Positions 52,117 through 61,387 of a stretch of DNA of 64,000 bases are shown here, in pieces. Where the stretch lies: NCBI GenBank assembly GCA_041389725.1, contig JAWKRG010000011.1:311001-375000 (forward strand), in the 5' to 3' direction. The position numbers and the translations under genes are program-made. Every line of letters starts with the position of its first letter. The first letter of the stretch is position 1. This stretch comes from Polyangiaceae bacterium (lineage in GTDB: Bacteria; Myxococcota_A; Polyangia; Polyangiales; Polyangiaceae). The notes beneath the pieces were generated by a model. That model was not told where the DNA came from. It saw only the letters and a list, made by a program, of their open reading frames with translations, and searched no databases.

Positions 52117-54093
52117 CTATTCCGCGATGCCGCTTTCCGGCGGTCGGTCCGCGGTTTCGCTCCGCGCCCGCATCCACAGCGCGAACGCCGCTGCCAAGGG
52201 AGTGAGCATCGCGACGACCGAGAACGCGTGCATCGAGTAGTGGGGTAGCACCATGCACACGACCATGGCCGCTAGTAGCACGACGCACATCGGGGCGAGC
52301 CACGGCAAGAGCATGAAGGACACTCCAGCGCAAGCGACGGTGAGCACGAGCAGATCCTGGACGAAGATGCGAGAGATGGGCAGCCCGTAGAGCAAGCCCA
52401 GAACGCGACTCAGCAGTAGGCTCCCGCCTGCCAGGAACATGGCGCCCACCAGCTTGCGGTTGAAGGCGTTCTTCATCAGCGTGCGGCGCAGGATCAACGT
52501 GACTGCCACCGTCACCAAATTCACGAATAGCGCGAAAGCGACCAGGGTTTCCGCTCGCAGCTTGGATAGGCCGGGTTGCGCCAGGGCGAAGATGGCGACC
52601 GCAACAGCGGCACCCGTCAAGGCCGCGAGTCCGCGGGTGCGCTCTGCAGTGCCTACGCTGGGATCGTGCTCGCGCGCCAGGGCCTGCAGACGGGCATCGA
52701 CCGCCAGGCGACGCGCCAGCTGGCGCTCGGCGTTGGCAACCCGTTGCTGCAGGGCGGTGCTGGGTGCGTCGAGCTCCTGCAGCATGGCCTTTGCGGTTTC
52801 CACGTGTTGCTGGCGCAGCTCGAGGTCGATCTGCGCTTCGACGCAGGCATCCACCCCCCTGGCCGCGACTTGGCTCTGTGGCCAGACTTCCAGCGCTTGC
52901 GTGAAACCAAAGCGTGCCTCGGTGGCGCGCTGATATGCGAGCCGCAGGTCCGCGGGCGCAGTGTCGGATCCCGAGGTCTCGAGCATCGACTGCAGCTCCT
53001 GCAGCCGTTCTCCAGCACGCTGCTCCAGGGCGATCACGCTGCGTCTCTTGAGGAAGCCGTCGAGCTCCTCGCGGAAGACCAGGGCGGAAGCGGGTCGCTG
53101 TCGCGGATCTCGCGAGGTGGAGCGCCTGCACAGATCCGCCAGCTCATCGGGAACCTCGTCGTCGTACCGCGTCGGATCCGAACGATAGGCGTGCAGCAGC
53201 ACGTCCTCCAGGGAGTCGCCCTGGTGCAAGTACTCCCCGGTCAGTACCTCGTGCAGCGTGGCGCCCAGCAAGTACACGTCCGTATGAATCGTCGGTCGCT
53301 CGCCAGCGACCATCTCGGGTGCCATGTACGCGGGCGAACCCGCCAGGCCGAATCCGCGATCCTTGGACTGGTCCACATCGCGGATGGCGATGCCCCAATC
53401 CACCAGGTACACCTCGCCAAAGTCCCCGAGCATCACGTTCTCGGGCTTGATGTCGCGATGCAGCACGGCGCGGCTGTGAGCGAAGTGCACCGCTTGACAG
53501 ACTTGCTTCAGGATTTCGAGATGCACTTCGAGGCGGTCCCCCGCGCGCGCCGCCCAGCCGGGATGGTCGGGATCGTGAATCAGAGACCGCCACTCCACGC
53601 CCTCGATGCGCTTCATGACCAGCACGGGGCGGCCGTGTCCGTCCATGCCCAGGGCGTGCACCGGCACGATCCCTGGGTGCTCCAGCGCGCCCGTGATCAC
53701 CGCCTCGCGCAAGATGGCGTGGACTGCCGAGGCCGCGGCCGACTCTGCTTTGACCGTCTTGACAGCGACTTCGCGTCCCAAGGATCGCTGCCGCGCCGCG
53801 TGCACGCGCCCCATGCCGCCTTCGCCCAAGACGCCGTGGACTTCAAGGTCCGTCGCCTCGAGCCCTTGGGTGCTCTGCGGCGTGGTTGCGTCCGAGAATG
53901 AGACCGAGATACGCGGCAGCTCTTCCGCGCGCGGCTGCGTCCACGCAGGACTCGTCACCGGGGTCGCAGGTTGCTCGTGGCTGTCAGGGCGAACCGTGAC
54001 GTCGAAGGCGGATAGCGGCGCCGTCTTCGCGATGCCCAGCTCCGCCCAGCGGGTCTGGAAGGATGCGCGCAGGTCCGCATCGTCGGTCACCAC
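52117..54093 (-). CDS. Membrane Ser/Thr protein kinase with DWG motif and six C-terminal TMs
   Basis: 658 residues. The kinase domain (about 85-350) follows an 80-residue Pro/Ser-rich N-terminus: LGEGGMGRVH, ATP Lys in VAVKTV, VLHRDIKPENVML (catalytic loop) and VDWGIAI in place of DFG; DWG also occurs in other active bacterial kinases. A long Gln/Glu/Arg-rich coiled-coil region (about 375-470) leads to a C-terminal domain with six hydrophobic segments. Predicted as an integral membrane kinase. ATG 54093 is divergent from the LamG lipoprotein (42 bp). Substrate unknown. Confidence 0.9.
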   Translation of the reverse strand: MVTDDADLRASFQTRWAELGIAKTAPLSAFDVTVRPDSHEQPATPVTSPAWTQPRAEELPRISVSFSDATTPQSTQGLEATDLEVHGVLGEGGMGRVHAARQRSLGREVAVKTVKAESAAASAVHAILREAVITGALEHPGIVPVHALGMDGHGRPVLVMKRIEGVEWRSLIHDPDHPGWAARAGDRLEVHLEILKQVCQAVHFAHSRAVLHRDIKPENVMLGDFGEVYLVDWGIAIRDVDQSKDRGFGLAGSPAYMAPEMVAGERPTIHTDVYLLGATLHEVLTGEYLHQGDSLEDVLLHAYRSDPTRYDDEVPDELADLCRRSTSRDPRQRPASALVFREELDGFLKRRSVIALEQRAGERLQELQSMLETSGSDTAPADLRLAYQRATEARFGFTQALEVWPQSQVAARGVDACVEAQIDLELRQQHVETAKAMLQELDAPSTALQQRVANAERQLARRLAVDARLQALAREHDPSVGTAERTRGLAALTGAAVAVAIFALAQPGLSKLRAETLVAFALFVNLVTVAVTLILRRTLMKNAFNRKLVGAMFLAGGSLLLSRVLGLLYGLPISRIFVQDLLVLTVACAGVSFMLLPWLAPMCVVLLAAMVVCMVLPHYSMHAFSVVAMLTPLAAAFALWMRARSETADRPPESGIAE

Positions 54094-54135
54094 TGCAGCC
54101 TAGCGTGTATCGCGCGCCTCCTGTACCCTGGCCGG

Positions 54136-55023
54136 ATGAGTTCGCTTCGCGCTTTGGTGGTCGCGCTGTACGTGCTCGCTAGCGGCTGTGGAGGCGACGA
54201 GTTCTCGGATGCGTCCAACGACGCGGGCTCCACGGGCGGCGCGGGGGGCAATGGGGGAGGTGGGGCGGCTGGCGGAGGCGCTACGGGCGGCGGCGCGGGT
54301 GCGAGCGGCGGAAGCGGAGTCGGGGGAAGCTCGGGCGGAGGCGCGGGCGCGCCGCCCGACGCCGGGGGCGGCGGCTCGACGTCGAGCTACGCGAGCGAAG
54401 TGCTGAAGGATTCGCCCCTGGTCTACTACCGCTTGAACGAAACGAACGGCAGCATAGCCAATGACTCCTCGGGCGCGCCCGTGATCGATGGCAGCTACGC
54501 CCCGCAGGGTGTGACCCTCGGCCAGCCGGGGATTGCGCCTGACGACGGGGCAGTCGGCGTCAATCAGGTCGGAAACATCCACGTGCCAGCCACCTCCCTC
54601 ACGTTTCAAGGAACCGCGAGCTTCAGTCTGGAAGGTTGGTTCAAGCCCTCGGTAGTGGACACGGCACGTCGCCGCCTCATCAGTCGCTTCGCCAATGACA
54701 TTGGCTACATTTTGGAGCAGTCCAGCACCGAGGGCGTTCGGTTCTTGCGCTACCGAGAAGGTGCCACTGCCGACCTCGCTGCGGGCTCGCCACCGGTGAT
54801 AGGTACCTACACCCACGTCGTGGCCACCTACGACGGCGCCAGCATCTGTCTCTACGTGAACGGAGCGCAGCAAGATTGCGCGAGCAGCCCCAAGAAAATC
54901 CTCCCCGGCGCGAGCGACGTCGTAATTGGTGGCAATGCCTTCCTCGGCGACATCGACGAGGTGGCCATATACGCCCACGCGCTGAGCGCGACGCGAGTCA
55001 AAGCGCACTTCGACGCGCGCTGA
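54136..55023 (+). CDS. LamG/concanavalin-like domain lipoprotein
   Basis: 295 residues. MSSLRALVVALYVLASGC gives a lipobox, followed by a Gly/Ala-rich linker of about 65 residues. The C-terminal ~200 residues form a LamG/Laminin-G-3-type jelly roll: VYYRLNETNGSIANDSSG, FSLEGWFKPSVVDTARRRLI, YTHVVATYDGASICLYVNG and IDEVAIYAHALSATRVKAH. These match the LamG-like pattern of a YRLNE opening strand, SxExW, TxxVxTYDG, and a closing DEVAIY. It probably binds a glycan. Divergent from the kinase gene. Confidence 0.9.
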   Translation: MSSLRALVVALYVLASGCGGDEFSDASNDAGSTGGAGGNGGGGAAGGGATGGGAGASGGSGVGGSSGGGAGAPPDAGGGGSTSSYASEVLKDSPLVYYRLNETNGSIANDSSGAPVIDGSYAPQGVTLGQPGIAPDDGAVGVNQVGNIHVPATSLTFQGTASFSLEGWFKPSVVDTARRRLISRFANDIGYILEQSSTEGVRFLRYREGATADLAAGSPPVIGTYTHVVATYDGASICLYVNGAQQDCASSPKKILPGASDVVIGGNAFLGDIDEVAIYAHALSATRVKAHFDAR

Positions 55024-55549
55024 CGCCAGCGGCAGTGCTCGCCGCGGCGTGCAAGCCTGCCTCAACGCGGGACATGGCGAGGCGCGACGCACCTCACGCG
55101 CCGCCCCTCAAGGCCGGCGTGGCGTGACGCACGCACCGTCCCCCTCAACGCCGGCACCGTCGCAGAAAAAAAGATCGCCGCTCGTGGGCGGGGGTGGGCC
55201 GCGAGGTGCGCATCTCCTGGAAAATCCTAGCGTTATCGTCCCGAATTCCTGACTGAAAGCGATGGCGCATTTGTGGGGAATAGTCGCAGCGGGAGGTGGG
55301 TTTACCGAACAAGCCCATCACAGGAGGTGCTCTCCCCTCACAATCAACTGCTCAGAGCCCGTCGCGAGGTGAATGGGTGCCGTGGTTCCTCCCGAGCCGC
55401 CCAAAAACAGACGCATCCCGTCCCCGCAACACGTCGATGCGTCCCACGGCGCTGCCGCCTCGCGGCGGGCAACGAGTATTCTTCACCATTCGCGGGGCTC
55501 GACTGTCAGACTGGACGTCGCGGCTTGCCACGCCTGTGCCATCCAGGCT
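55024..55549. other. 526-bp intergenic region
   Basis: Lies between the convergent LamG gene and moaA. The part near 55040-55170 is a low-complexity run rich in GCC/GGCG with a poly-A of seven (about 55166-55172). It contains frames of unconvincing Arg/Pro/Ser-rich protein on both strands and no tRNA-like fold. No gene or element is called. Confidence 0.4.
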
Positions 55550-56587
55550 TCAGCCGCCGATGTAGCTCATTTCCACGCGGGGTAGATAACGGCGCTCGTT
55601 TCGCTCTTCCGAGTAGCGGTCACGACGAGCGGCCCACAACGCACGAACTCGTGCGGCCAGCACCTCGACGCTGTCTTGGCTTCGCAGCGCATCGCGCAGG
55701 TCGATCCCAGTGCCAGCGTAGAGACACGTGAATGCGCGCCCGTCGGCGGAAATGCGAAGACGTGTGCAGTCCCGGCAGAACGGCTGGGTCACGCTGGCGA
55801 TGATGCCAACCTCGCCCGTGCCGTCCGTGTAGCGGTAGCGCGAAGCCACTTCACCGCGATAGCCCGGGGACACGGGCTCCAGCGGAAACTCCGCTTGCAG
55901 CCGCTCCAGGATTTCAGCCGCGGACACCACGTGTTGCATGCTCCAGCCGTTGGTCATGCCCACGTCCATGTACTCGATGAAGCGCAGCGTGTGGCCGGAC
56001 GACCTGAAATGCCTCGCCAACTGCAGGATGGCGTGCTCGTTCACGCCTCGCTGGACGACGCAGTTGACCTTGATGGGGGCAAGGCCAGCCTGCGCCGCCG
56101 CGTCGATCCCGCGCAACACCTCCTGAACCGAGGTGTCCGAATCCGTCAACTGGGCGAAGGTGGGCTCATCCATCGCGTCGAGGCTGACGGTCACTCGATC
56201 GAGTCCTGCGCTCTTCAGGGGCGCCGCGAGCTGCTGAAGCCGCGTTCCGTTCGTAGTCAGTGCCATCACCCCGGCGAACCGCTCTCGCGTCATGGCGACC
56301 AGTGCCGGCAGCGATTCGCGCAACAGCGGTTCACCTCCCGTCAGGCGAATCTTGTCCAAACCCAGGGGCACCAGCAGATCCACCAAACGTACGATCTCCT
56401 CGAAGGTCAGGAGATCCGAGCGGGGCAGGAACTTGAACTGCTTCTCGAACTGTTCCCGTGGCATGCAGTAGCGACAGCGAAAGTTGCAGCGATCCGTCAC
56501 GCTCAGGCGGAGGTCACGCAGCGGGCGCTGTAGCGCGTCGACCAGCGGTTCGACCTCTGCGGGCATGCCGGCCATATAGCGCTTCAT
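55550..56587 (-). CDS. moaA: GTP 3',8-cyclase MoaA
   Basis: 345 residues from ATG 56587 (ATG 56575 is an alternative; family about 320-345). Radical-SAM enzyme that converts GTP to 3',8-cyclo-7,8-dihydro-GTP in the first step of molybdopterin synthesis. N-terminal SAM [4Fe-4S] motif TDRCNFRCRYCMP (CxxxCxxC); LTGGEPLLR; LDRVTVSLDAMD. The C-terminal cluster is built from CRDCTRLRISADGRAFTC. The protein ends EMSYIGG, with the functional C-terminal GG. It follows the DUF4403-like gene on the same strand by 25 bp. moaC and moaE are 6.4 kb to the right in the opposite direction, so moa genes are not in one operon here. Confidence 0.97.
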   Translation of the reverse strand: MKRYMAGMPAEVEPLVDALQRPLRDLRLSVTDRCNFRCRYCMPREQFEKQFKFLPRSDLLTFEEIVRLVDLLVPLGLDKIRLTGGEPLLRESLPALVAMTRERFAGVMALTTNGTRLQQLAAPLKSAGLDRVTVSLDAMDEPTFAQLTDSDTSVQEVLRGIDAAAQAGLAPIKVNCVVQRGVNEHAILQLARHFRSSGHTLRFIEYMDVGMTNGWSMQHVVSAAEILERLQAEFPLEPVSPGYRGEVASRYRYTDGTGEVGIIASVTQPFCRDCTRLRISADGRAFTCLYAGTGIDLRDALRSQDSVEVLAARVRALWAARRDRYSEERNERRYLPRVEMSYIGG

Positions 56588-56612
56588 CTGCGAAACGTCA
56601 GCGCCCGTTTGC

Positions 56613-57989
56613 TCAGTCCAGCCGCAGCACGGCTTCGCCCCGCACCGCCAGCACCGCGAGGATCCCGCGGGGATCGGCAACGACCTGGACCACCTTGGCG
56701 GGTTGCAGCGACAGCTCGACCTTGACGTCCTTGGGCAGGTCGGCCACGGCGGAGTCCACGGCGGCCGCCAGCCCCTTGGACGCGTCTGCGGTGTCCACGG
56801 CGATGGGGACTTCGCCGCTTCCTTCCAGGGCTTGGCGCACGGCGTCGAGGGCGGCGGGATGTTCGCCCAGGGGCGTCAACTTTCGCATGTGAATCCGTCG
56901 AGCCTTCTCGTCGAAGGCCGGCTCTGCCAAGTAGCTCGCTTCACCGCACACGCTGCCGTCCACCGTGACGTCCAAGCGCACGCGCGGCCCGGCGGTCGTT
57001 TGCTGACTGGACGCGACCACGCGAAGGATCTGAACATCGCCCCGCGTTTGACGCGCGCTGCGACTGAGACTCGCGGACACTTCCCTCCATCCCGATCGTA
57101 GCACCACACGAAGCTCGCTCTCTGCAGGCAGCGACTCGTCCAAGCGACGTGGGGGAAGGGGTGAAGCCGCTTCTTTCGCATCGCGCTCGGCGCAGGGGTC
57201 CTCGAAGGTTGCCTTGGCCGTCGCGCCCAAGCGCATGCTGAGCACGCCGTCGGTCATGCGCGGCAGGGACTGCGACAAGGACTCGGGCTCCGCCTTCAAG
57301 CACGTGTCGCGACTGAGCGCGACGGGCACTTGCAGCAGCTGCCAAGCGCCCTGGACGTAGCCGCGCAGGGGCGGCACGCTGGAGTTGATGCGCGCCTCGA
57401 TGGCGCCGATCTGTTGCCGGGCCATCTTGCGGATCTCCGGCGCCGCGTCGAATCCCGCAATCACACACGTCTTCGTCAACGCCACGGACGCCCGAGCCGG
57501 CCGCAGGGAATAGTCTTCGCCGAGCACCAGCGGAATTGCGGCCCGTGCGCTCAACCGTGGGCTGCACGCGCCGTAGCGGATGCAGATGGGTCCCAGGGGT
57601 TTGCACACTTCGACTTCCGCCGCGACGGGAACCGTGGCCACCAAGCGTTCGCCTTCGAGGCTCACGCCGATATTCCCGCGAGTCACGACGTAGCTGACGT
57701 TGCCCACCACGCCCGAAGGCTGTTGGCGAGCACTCCCCAAGGTGCGCGGTACCTGCTTCGCGATCTCTCGTGACAAGGCCGACGCGCGAGCCCGCAGCTC
57801 GACGACCAATCGCGAAGAGGGTGTCGCCGCTTCGGCGGCCGGCTGCCCCGGGGCCGCGGCGACTACACGTTCCGCGCAGCGACCGGTCGTGCCCGCGCCG
57901 GGTTCCGTCCCTCGAGGCGTGCACGCAAGGGCCGCCACCCACGGGATCAGGGTGTGTCGATGGCGGCCGAACATGGCGCGATTCAGCAT
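56613..57989 (-). CDS. DUF4403-like lipoprotein
   Basis: 458 residues from ATG 57989, supported by an AAGG upstream; ATG 57974 is an alternative. Signal peptide FGRHRHTLIPWVAALAC. The mature chain has repeated beta-rich halves with VSYVVTRGNIGVSLEGERLV, GAWQLLQVPVALSRDTCLKA and MTDGVLSMRLGATAKATFE, a pattern resembling DUF4403 (SSVPP..W..L..PV..S.DTCL..P). Four or more cysteines may pair. DUF4403 proteins are envelope proteins of unknown function. The gene lies 25 bp upstream of moaA and in the same orientation. Confidence 0.7.
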   Translation of the reverse strand: MLNRAMFGRHRHTLIPWVAALACTPRGTEPGAGTTGRCAERVVAAAPGQPAAEAATPSSRLVVELRARASALSREIAKQVPRTLGSARQQPSGVVGNVSYVVTRGNIGVSLEGERLVATVPVAAEVEVCKPLGPICIRYGACSPRLSARAAIPLVLGEDYSLRPARASVALTKTCVIAGFDAAPEIRKMARQQIGAIEARINSSVPPLRGYVQGAWQLLQVPVALSRDTCLKAEPESLSQSLPRMTDGVLSMRLGATAKATFEDPCAERDAKEAASPLPPRRLDESLPAESELRVVLRSGWREVSASLSRSARQTRGDVQILRVVASSQQTTAGPRVRLDVTVDGSVCGEASYLAEPAFDEKARRIHMRKLTPLGEHPAALDAVRQALEGSGEVPIAVDTADASKGLAAAVDSAVADLPKDVKVELSLQPAKVVQVVADPRGILAVLAVRGEAVLRLD

Positions 57990-58024
57990 GAACCTTGGAC
58001 GGATGAGAAGCTCACAAACGACAA

Positions 58025-58052
58025 AGGCCGCGAGGAAGTCTCCTCGCGGCCT
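58025..58052 (-). terminator. Intrinsic terminator after PPC lipoprotein
   Basis: AGGCCGCGAGGA (58025-58036), loop AGTC, TCCTCGCGGCCT (58041-58052): 12 perfect pairs. On the minus strand a TTTGTCGTTT tail follows, 19 bp after the stop of the gene at 58071. Confidence 0.8.
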
Positions 58053-58070
58053 CTGCACGTGCTGCTTGAC

Positions 58071-59594
58071 TCAGGGCGTGTTGGCGCTGAAGTGCGCGCC
58101 ACAGCGGTAGAACGTGCTGGACACGCCCGGCGCCTGGCTACCTGCCGTGAGCTTGATCAGGAGCTTGGTCTTGCCCGCCGGGACCGCAATGTCCTGGATG
58201 AGCAGATCCGTGTCCGCGGTCTCGGTCATGGTGGCACTCGGCAGTGCTGCGCCAGTGTCATCCAGCAGCTCCACCTTCAGGCTGCGCAGACCCGAGCCCG
58301 AGCGCTGCGCACCGCAGGCGACCGAGATCTTGTCGGCGTTGCTGGCCGGCACACCGACCGAGAAGTGGTCGACGTCGCTGCCAACGAGATCGCCCTCGAT
58401 GAAGTAGCTGCCGGGCTGAGTGGCCGCTTCGACCAAGGCCTCCGCCGTCCCGACCGCATTGTTCGGGGCTTCCTGCTTCTCCACGGGGTTGCCGTCGCCG
58501 ACACCCGCGAAGTCGAAGTAGAAGTCCGCCGCGCCACCGGTTGCGGCACGCTTGTAGAAGATCACGTACTCGGTGCCGACGGTGATTGGAACGTCGAAGG
58601 AGCCGCCCTTGCTCACGTCTACCTGCGCAATGAGCGCAGTCGGGGCCGCGGAGGTGGCGATGGTGACGTCACCCGGGCTCGTGGTGGAGCCGTTGCCGTC
58701 CGCGCCCGAGGGCTGCGGGTTGAAGCGCACGATCGCGCGGCTGTCGGCGCCGACGGACAAGTCCGCCGGAACGGTGAACTTGTAAACGTCCACGTCCGTG
58801 GCCGAGCCGAAGGTGCCGTACATCAAGGTCGAGTAGTAGACGCCAGCGCCGCCACCGGGATTTGGCTCGAAGCTCAGCGCCGTCGCGGTCGTCGCGTTGT
58901 CGTTGGGCTCGGTTTCTTGCAGGTTGCCCTGGTCGAACTTCACTTCGCTGATGTAGACGGCGTAGCCCTTGTTCACGACGCCGGCGGCATCCGCGCAGTT
59001 CGCTGCCCCACCTTGCTCCCAAGCGTTGCACTCGAGAACGCGCAGGTAGTAGTCGCCCGCGGTCGGCAGCACCGTCAGCAAGAACGGGTCGTTGCTGGTG
59101 CGCGGCGAGCGGTCGTCTTGGCTGGCGATCTTGGTGCCGTTGGTGTCGTAGAGCTCGATCACGAGGTCGGGGTATGTCTTGTCGAACTCGTCCGCCGAAG
59201 GCTTCGCGTCCGTGCTGATCGAGATGATTTGGCCCGCAGTGCCAGTGAACTTGTACCAATCCTGATCGGTGGCAACGGGGTCGAGGGTGCCCTGCTTCGA
59301 GTCGGTGGCGGGGTCGGTACCGATCGTGATCGCCTCGGCCGTTTCCCGCGTGTCGTTGCCGTCACCTGCTCCGCCGCCGGTCCCACCGGAAGCTCCCGTT
59401 GCGCCGGTCGCACCAGTTGCACCGGTTGCGCCCGTTGCGCCCGTTGCGCCCGTTCCGCCGGCACCGAAGCCGCCGAAGGCGCCATTGCCCGCAGCGCCAC
59501 CGGTGTTTCCGCCACCGCTGTCACTGGAACAAGCCGGAAGCATCATCCACGTCGCGCCCACCGCGACACAAAGCGACAAGTTGAACCACTTCAT
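58071..59594 (-). CDS. PPC-domain lipoprotein with collagen-like Gly-Ala-Thr linker
   Basis: 507 residues. MKWFNLSLCVAVGATWMMLP then AC gives a lipobox. The linker contains a run of GAT triplets (about residues 45-70). Mature region has three tandem beta-sandwich modules of PPC (pre-peptidase C-terminal) type: ATDQDWYKFTGTAGQIISIS, AGDYYLRVLECNAWE, then DVDVYKFTVPADLSVGADSR and DVDHFSVGVPASNADKIS, each with the D-x-D...F pattern and closing YxLxV strands. PPC domains are usually found next to secreted peptidases; here no peptidase is attached, so it may act as a binding or adhesion module. Terminated by the hairpin at 58025. Confidence 0.86.
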   Translation of the reverse strand: MKWFNLSLCVAVGATWMMLPACSSDSGGGNTGGAAGNGAFGGFGAGGTGATGATGATGATGATGATGASGGTGGGAGDGNDTRETAEAITIGTDPATDSKQGTLDPVATDQDWYKFTGTAGQIISISTDAKPSADEFDKTYPDLVIELYDTNGTKIASQDDRSPRTSNDPFLLTVLPTAGDYYLRVLECNAWEQGGAANCADAAGVVNKGYAVYISEVKFDQGNLQETEPNDNATTATALSFEPNPGGGAGVYYSTLMYGTFGSATDVDVYKFTVPADLSVGADSRAIVRFNPQPSGADGNGSTTSPGDVTIATSAAPTALIAQVDVSKGGSFDVPITVGTEYVIFYKRAATGGAADFYFDFAGVGDGNPVEKQEAPNNAVGTAEALVEAATQPGSYFIEGDLVGSDVDHFSVGVPASNADKISVACGAQRSGSGLRSLKVELLDDTGAALPSATMTETADTDLLIQDIAVPAGKTKLLIKLTAGSQAPGVSSTFYRCGAHFSANTP

Positions 59595-59791
59595 CGTCTA
59601 TCTCCTGAACACACAATTGCGGGCGTTTCCCCGCGAGGTCATCCCCAACCCCGGCGCAGCAAAGGCCAAGGTTGGCCTGGTGTCTAGCCGGAAAATCAGG
59701 CCGCGCAAGGCCGCCGCGAAAAACCGCAGTTGTTCGCAGGTATCCTGCGAGGGGACGAAGCCAGTTCCGTGATAGACGCCCTGATCGCAGC

Positions 59792-61387
59792 ATGCTCCGA
59801 GCCTGGCAGAGGGCGTGGGCCATGGCCCGACGCGGCGGAGTCGCGAACCTGGTGTTCGCGGCGCTGAGCGTCAGCGTCGTCCTCTACGTAGTCGGCTATC
59901 CGCTGTTCGTCGTGCGCTACCCGCCGATGACGGACTTGCCCTTCCACGCCAGCAGCACCAGCGTGCTCCGTCACTACTGGGACCCGGCGTTCGGCTTCCG
60001 TGAGCAGTTCTCGTTGCATCTGCTCGAGGTGCCCTACGTATCGATGTACGTGATCGGAGCCCTCTTCGCCCTAGTGCTGCCCATGCACGTGGCAGTGAAG
60101 TGCGCCGCCTTCGTGATGCTGGCGCTGCTGCCTGCGGGGTTGGCCGTCGCCTTCCACGGTATGCGCAAGACACCCCTTTGGGGCGTGCTCGGGCTGGCGG
60201 CCGTGTGGACGAACCTCACGCACTGGGGCTTCCTCAACTTCATGGGCGCTTTGGGCCTGTTCGCCATGAGCGTGGGCTTCGCGCTGCTCGCCTTGGACCG
60301 GCCGTCACGCCGGCACAGCGTGGGCCTCACCCTCGCGCTACTGGGCGTCTTCTTCACCCACATCTATCGCTTCCCGTTCGCACTGCTGGCCGTCGTTGGC
60401 GTCGGCGTCGTGATGTACCCCGCGACGCGGCGTATTCGCCCGCTGCTGCTGCCCTTGGCCATCAACGCCGCGGTGTTCGGTGGCTGGTATGCGATTCGTC
60501 CGAAGGACGTTGGAGAGCAGGGGGCGAAGTTGGCGCTGGACATGACGCGCTGGCGCGAAGTGCGAGACCACGTCGTCGCGGGTTTCTCAGGAAAGCCGGG
60601 CCTGGAAGAGCAGCTGCTCTTCGACCAACTGGTATCCGTGCTGCTCGTGGCGGCGCTCTGCGCGCTCGTGTGGCGAGCGCTGCTACGCGAGCGCCGTCCT
60701 GCGCAGTCGCGGCCCGTCGCCTTTGCCGTCGGCGCCACGCTGTTGCCGTTGCTATTCAGCGCCGGCTTCGCTCTCGCCTACTTCGCCCTGCCGATGCGCA
60801 TCGGCATCTGGTGGTACGTCTACCCGCGGGAGGCCACCAGCGCGCTCTTGATGTTGCTGTTGTTGGTGCCGGACATGCCTCGCGCCTGGTACCTGCGCGC
60901 GCCGCTCGTGGCGCTGCCGTGTTTCGCACTGGGGCGCATCGGCTTCCTCGTGGCGCAGCAATACTATGAGTTCGAGGCGGCCACCCAGGACTTCCGTGCG
61001 ATGGCGGCGCGCGTGCCCCCGCGTCCGAAGCTCATGTACCTGGTCTTCGATCACGCCGGGTCCAGCCGCCGCGTCACGCCTTTCATTCACTTGCCTGCCT
61101 GGATCCAGGCGGAGAAGGGCGGTGCCCTGTCATTCCACTTCAGCGGCTGGAATCACAGTCCCATCCGCTACCGCCGCGACAGCCCCGCAGTGCCACCGCC
61201 GGTGCCGGACCGGTGGGAATGGACTCCGCAGCGTTTTCGACTGGAGCAGCACGGAGCGTTCTTCGACACTTTTCTCGTGCGAAGCAGCGCGGACCCAAGC
61301 CATTTGTTTCGCGCCGACCCGCGCATCCACCCCGTCGCTCACCAAGACACCTGGTGGCTCTATCAGCGCGAGCCCGCGCAGCCATAG
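59792..61387 (+). CDS. Polytopic membrane protein, GT-C-like
   Basis: 531 residues from ATG 59792. About ten hydrophobic segments follow a short cytoplasmic start. Periplasmic loops carry PPMTDLPFHASSTSVLRHYW and GFREQFSLHLLEVPYV, plus a C-terminal soluble stretch (DPSHLFRADPRIHPVAHQDT). A D-L-P-x-H motif after TM1 resembles the acidic loop of GT-C glycosyltransferases or flippase-type membrane proteins, but I cannot assign a family. It overlaps the convergent gene's 3' end by 25 bp, and neither gene lacks its stop. Confidence 0.72.
   Translation: MLRAWQRAWAMARRGGVANLVFAALSVSVVLYVVGYPLFVVRYPPMTDLPFHASSTSVLRHYWDPAFGFREQFSLHLLEVPYVSMYVIGALFALVLPMHVAVKCAAFVMLALLPAGLAVAFHGMRKTPLWGVLGLAAVWTNLTHWGFLNFMGALGLFAMSVGFALLALDRPSRRHSVGLTLALLGVFFTHIYRFPFALLAVVGVGVVMYPATRRIRPLLLPLAINAAVFGGWYAIRPKDVGEQGAKLALDMTRWREVRDHVVAGFSGKPGLEEQLLFDQLVSVLLVAALCALVWRALLRERRPAQSRPVAFAVGATLLPLLFSAGFALAYFALPMRIGIWWYVYPREATSALLMLLLLVPDMPRAWYLRAPLVALPCFALGRIGFLVAQQYYEFEAATQDFRAMAARVPPRPKLMYLVFDHAGSSRRVTPFIHLPAWIQAEKGGALSFHFSGWNHSPIRYRRDSPAVPPPVPDRWEWTPQRFRLEQHGAFFDTFLVRSSADPSHLFRADPRIHPVAHQDTWWLYQREPAQP

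Noticed and set aside
55273..55731. Plus-strand 152-codon frame at the end of moaA
   Set aside because: Arg/Cys/Pro-rich, overlaps the moaA 3' end antisense, no domain or start signal.
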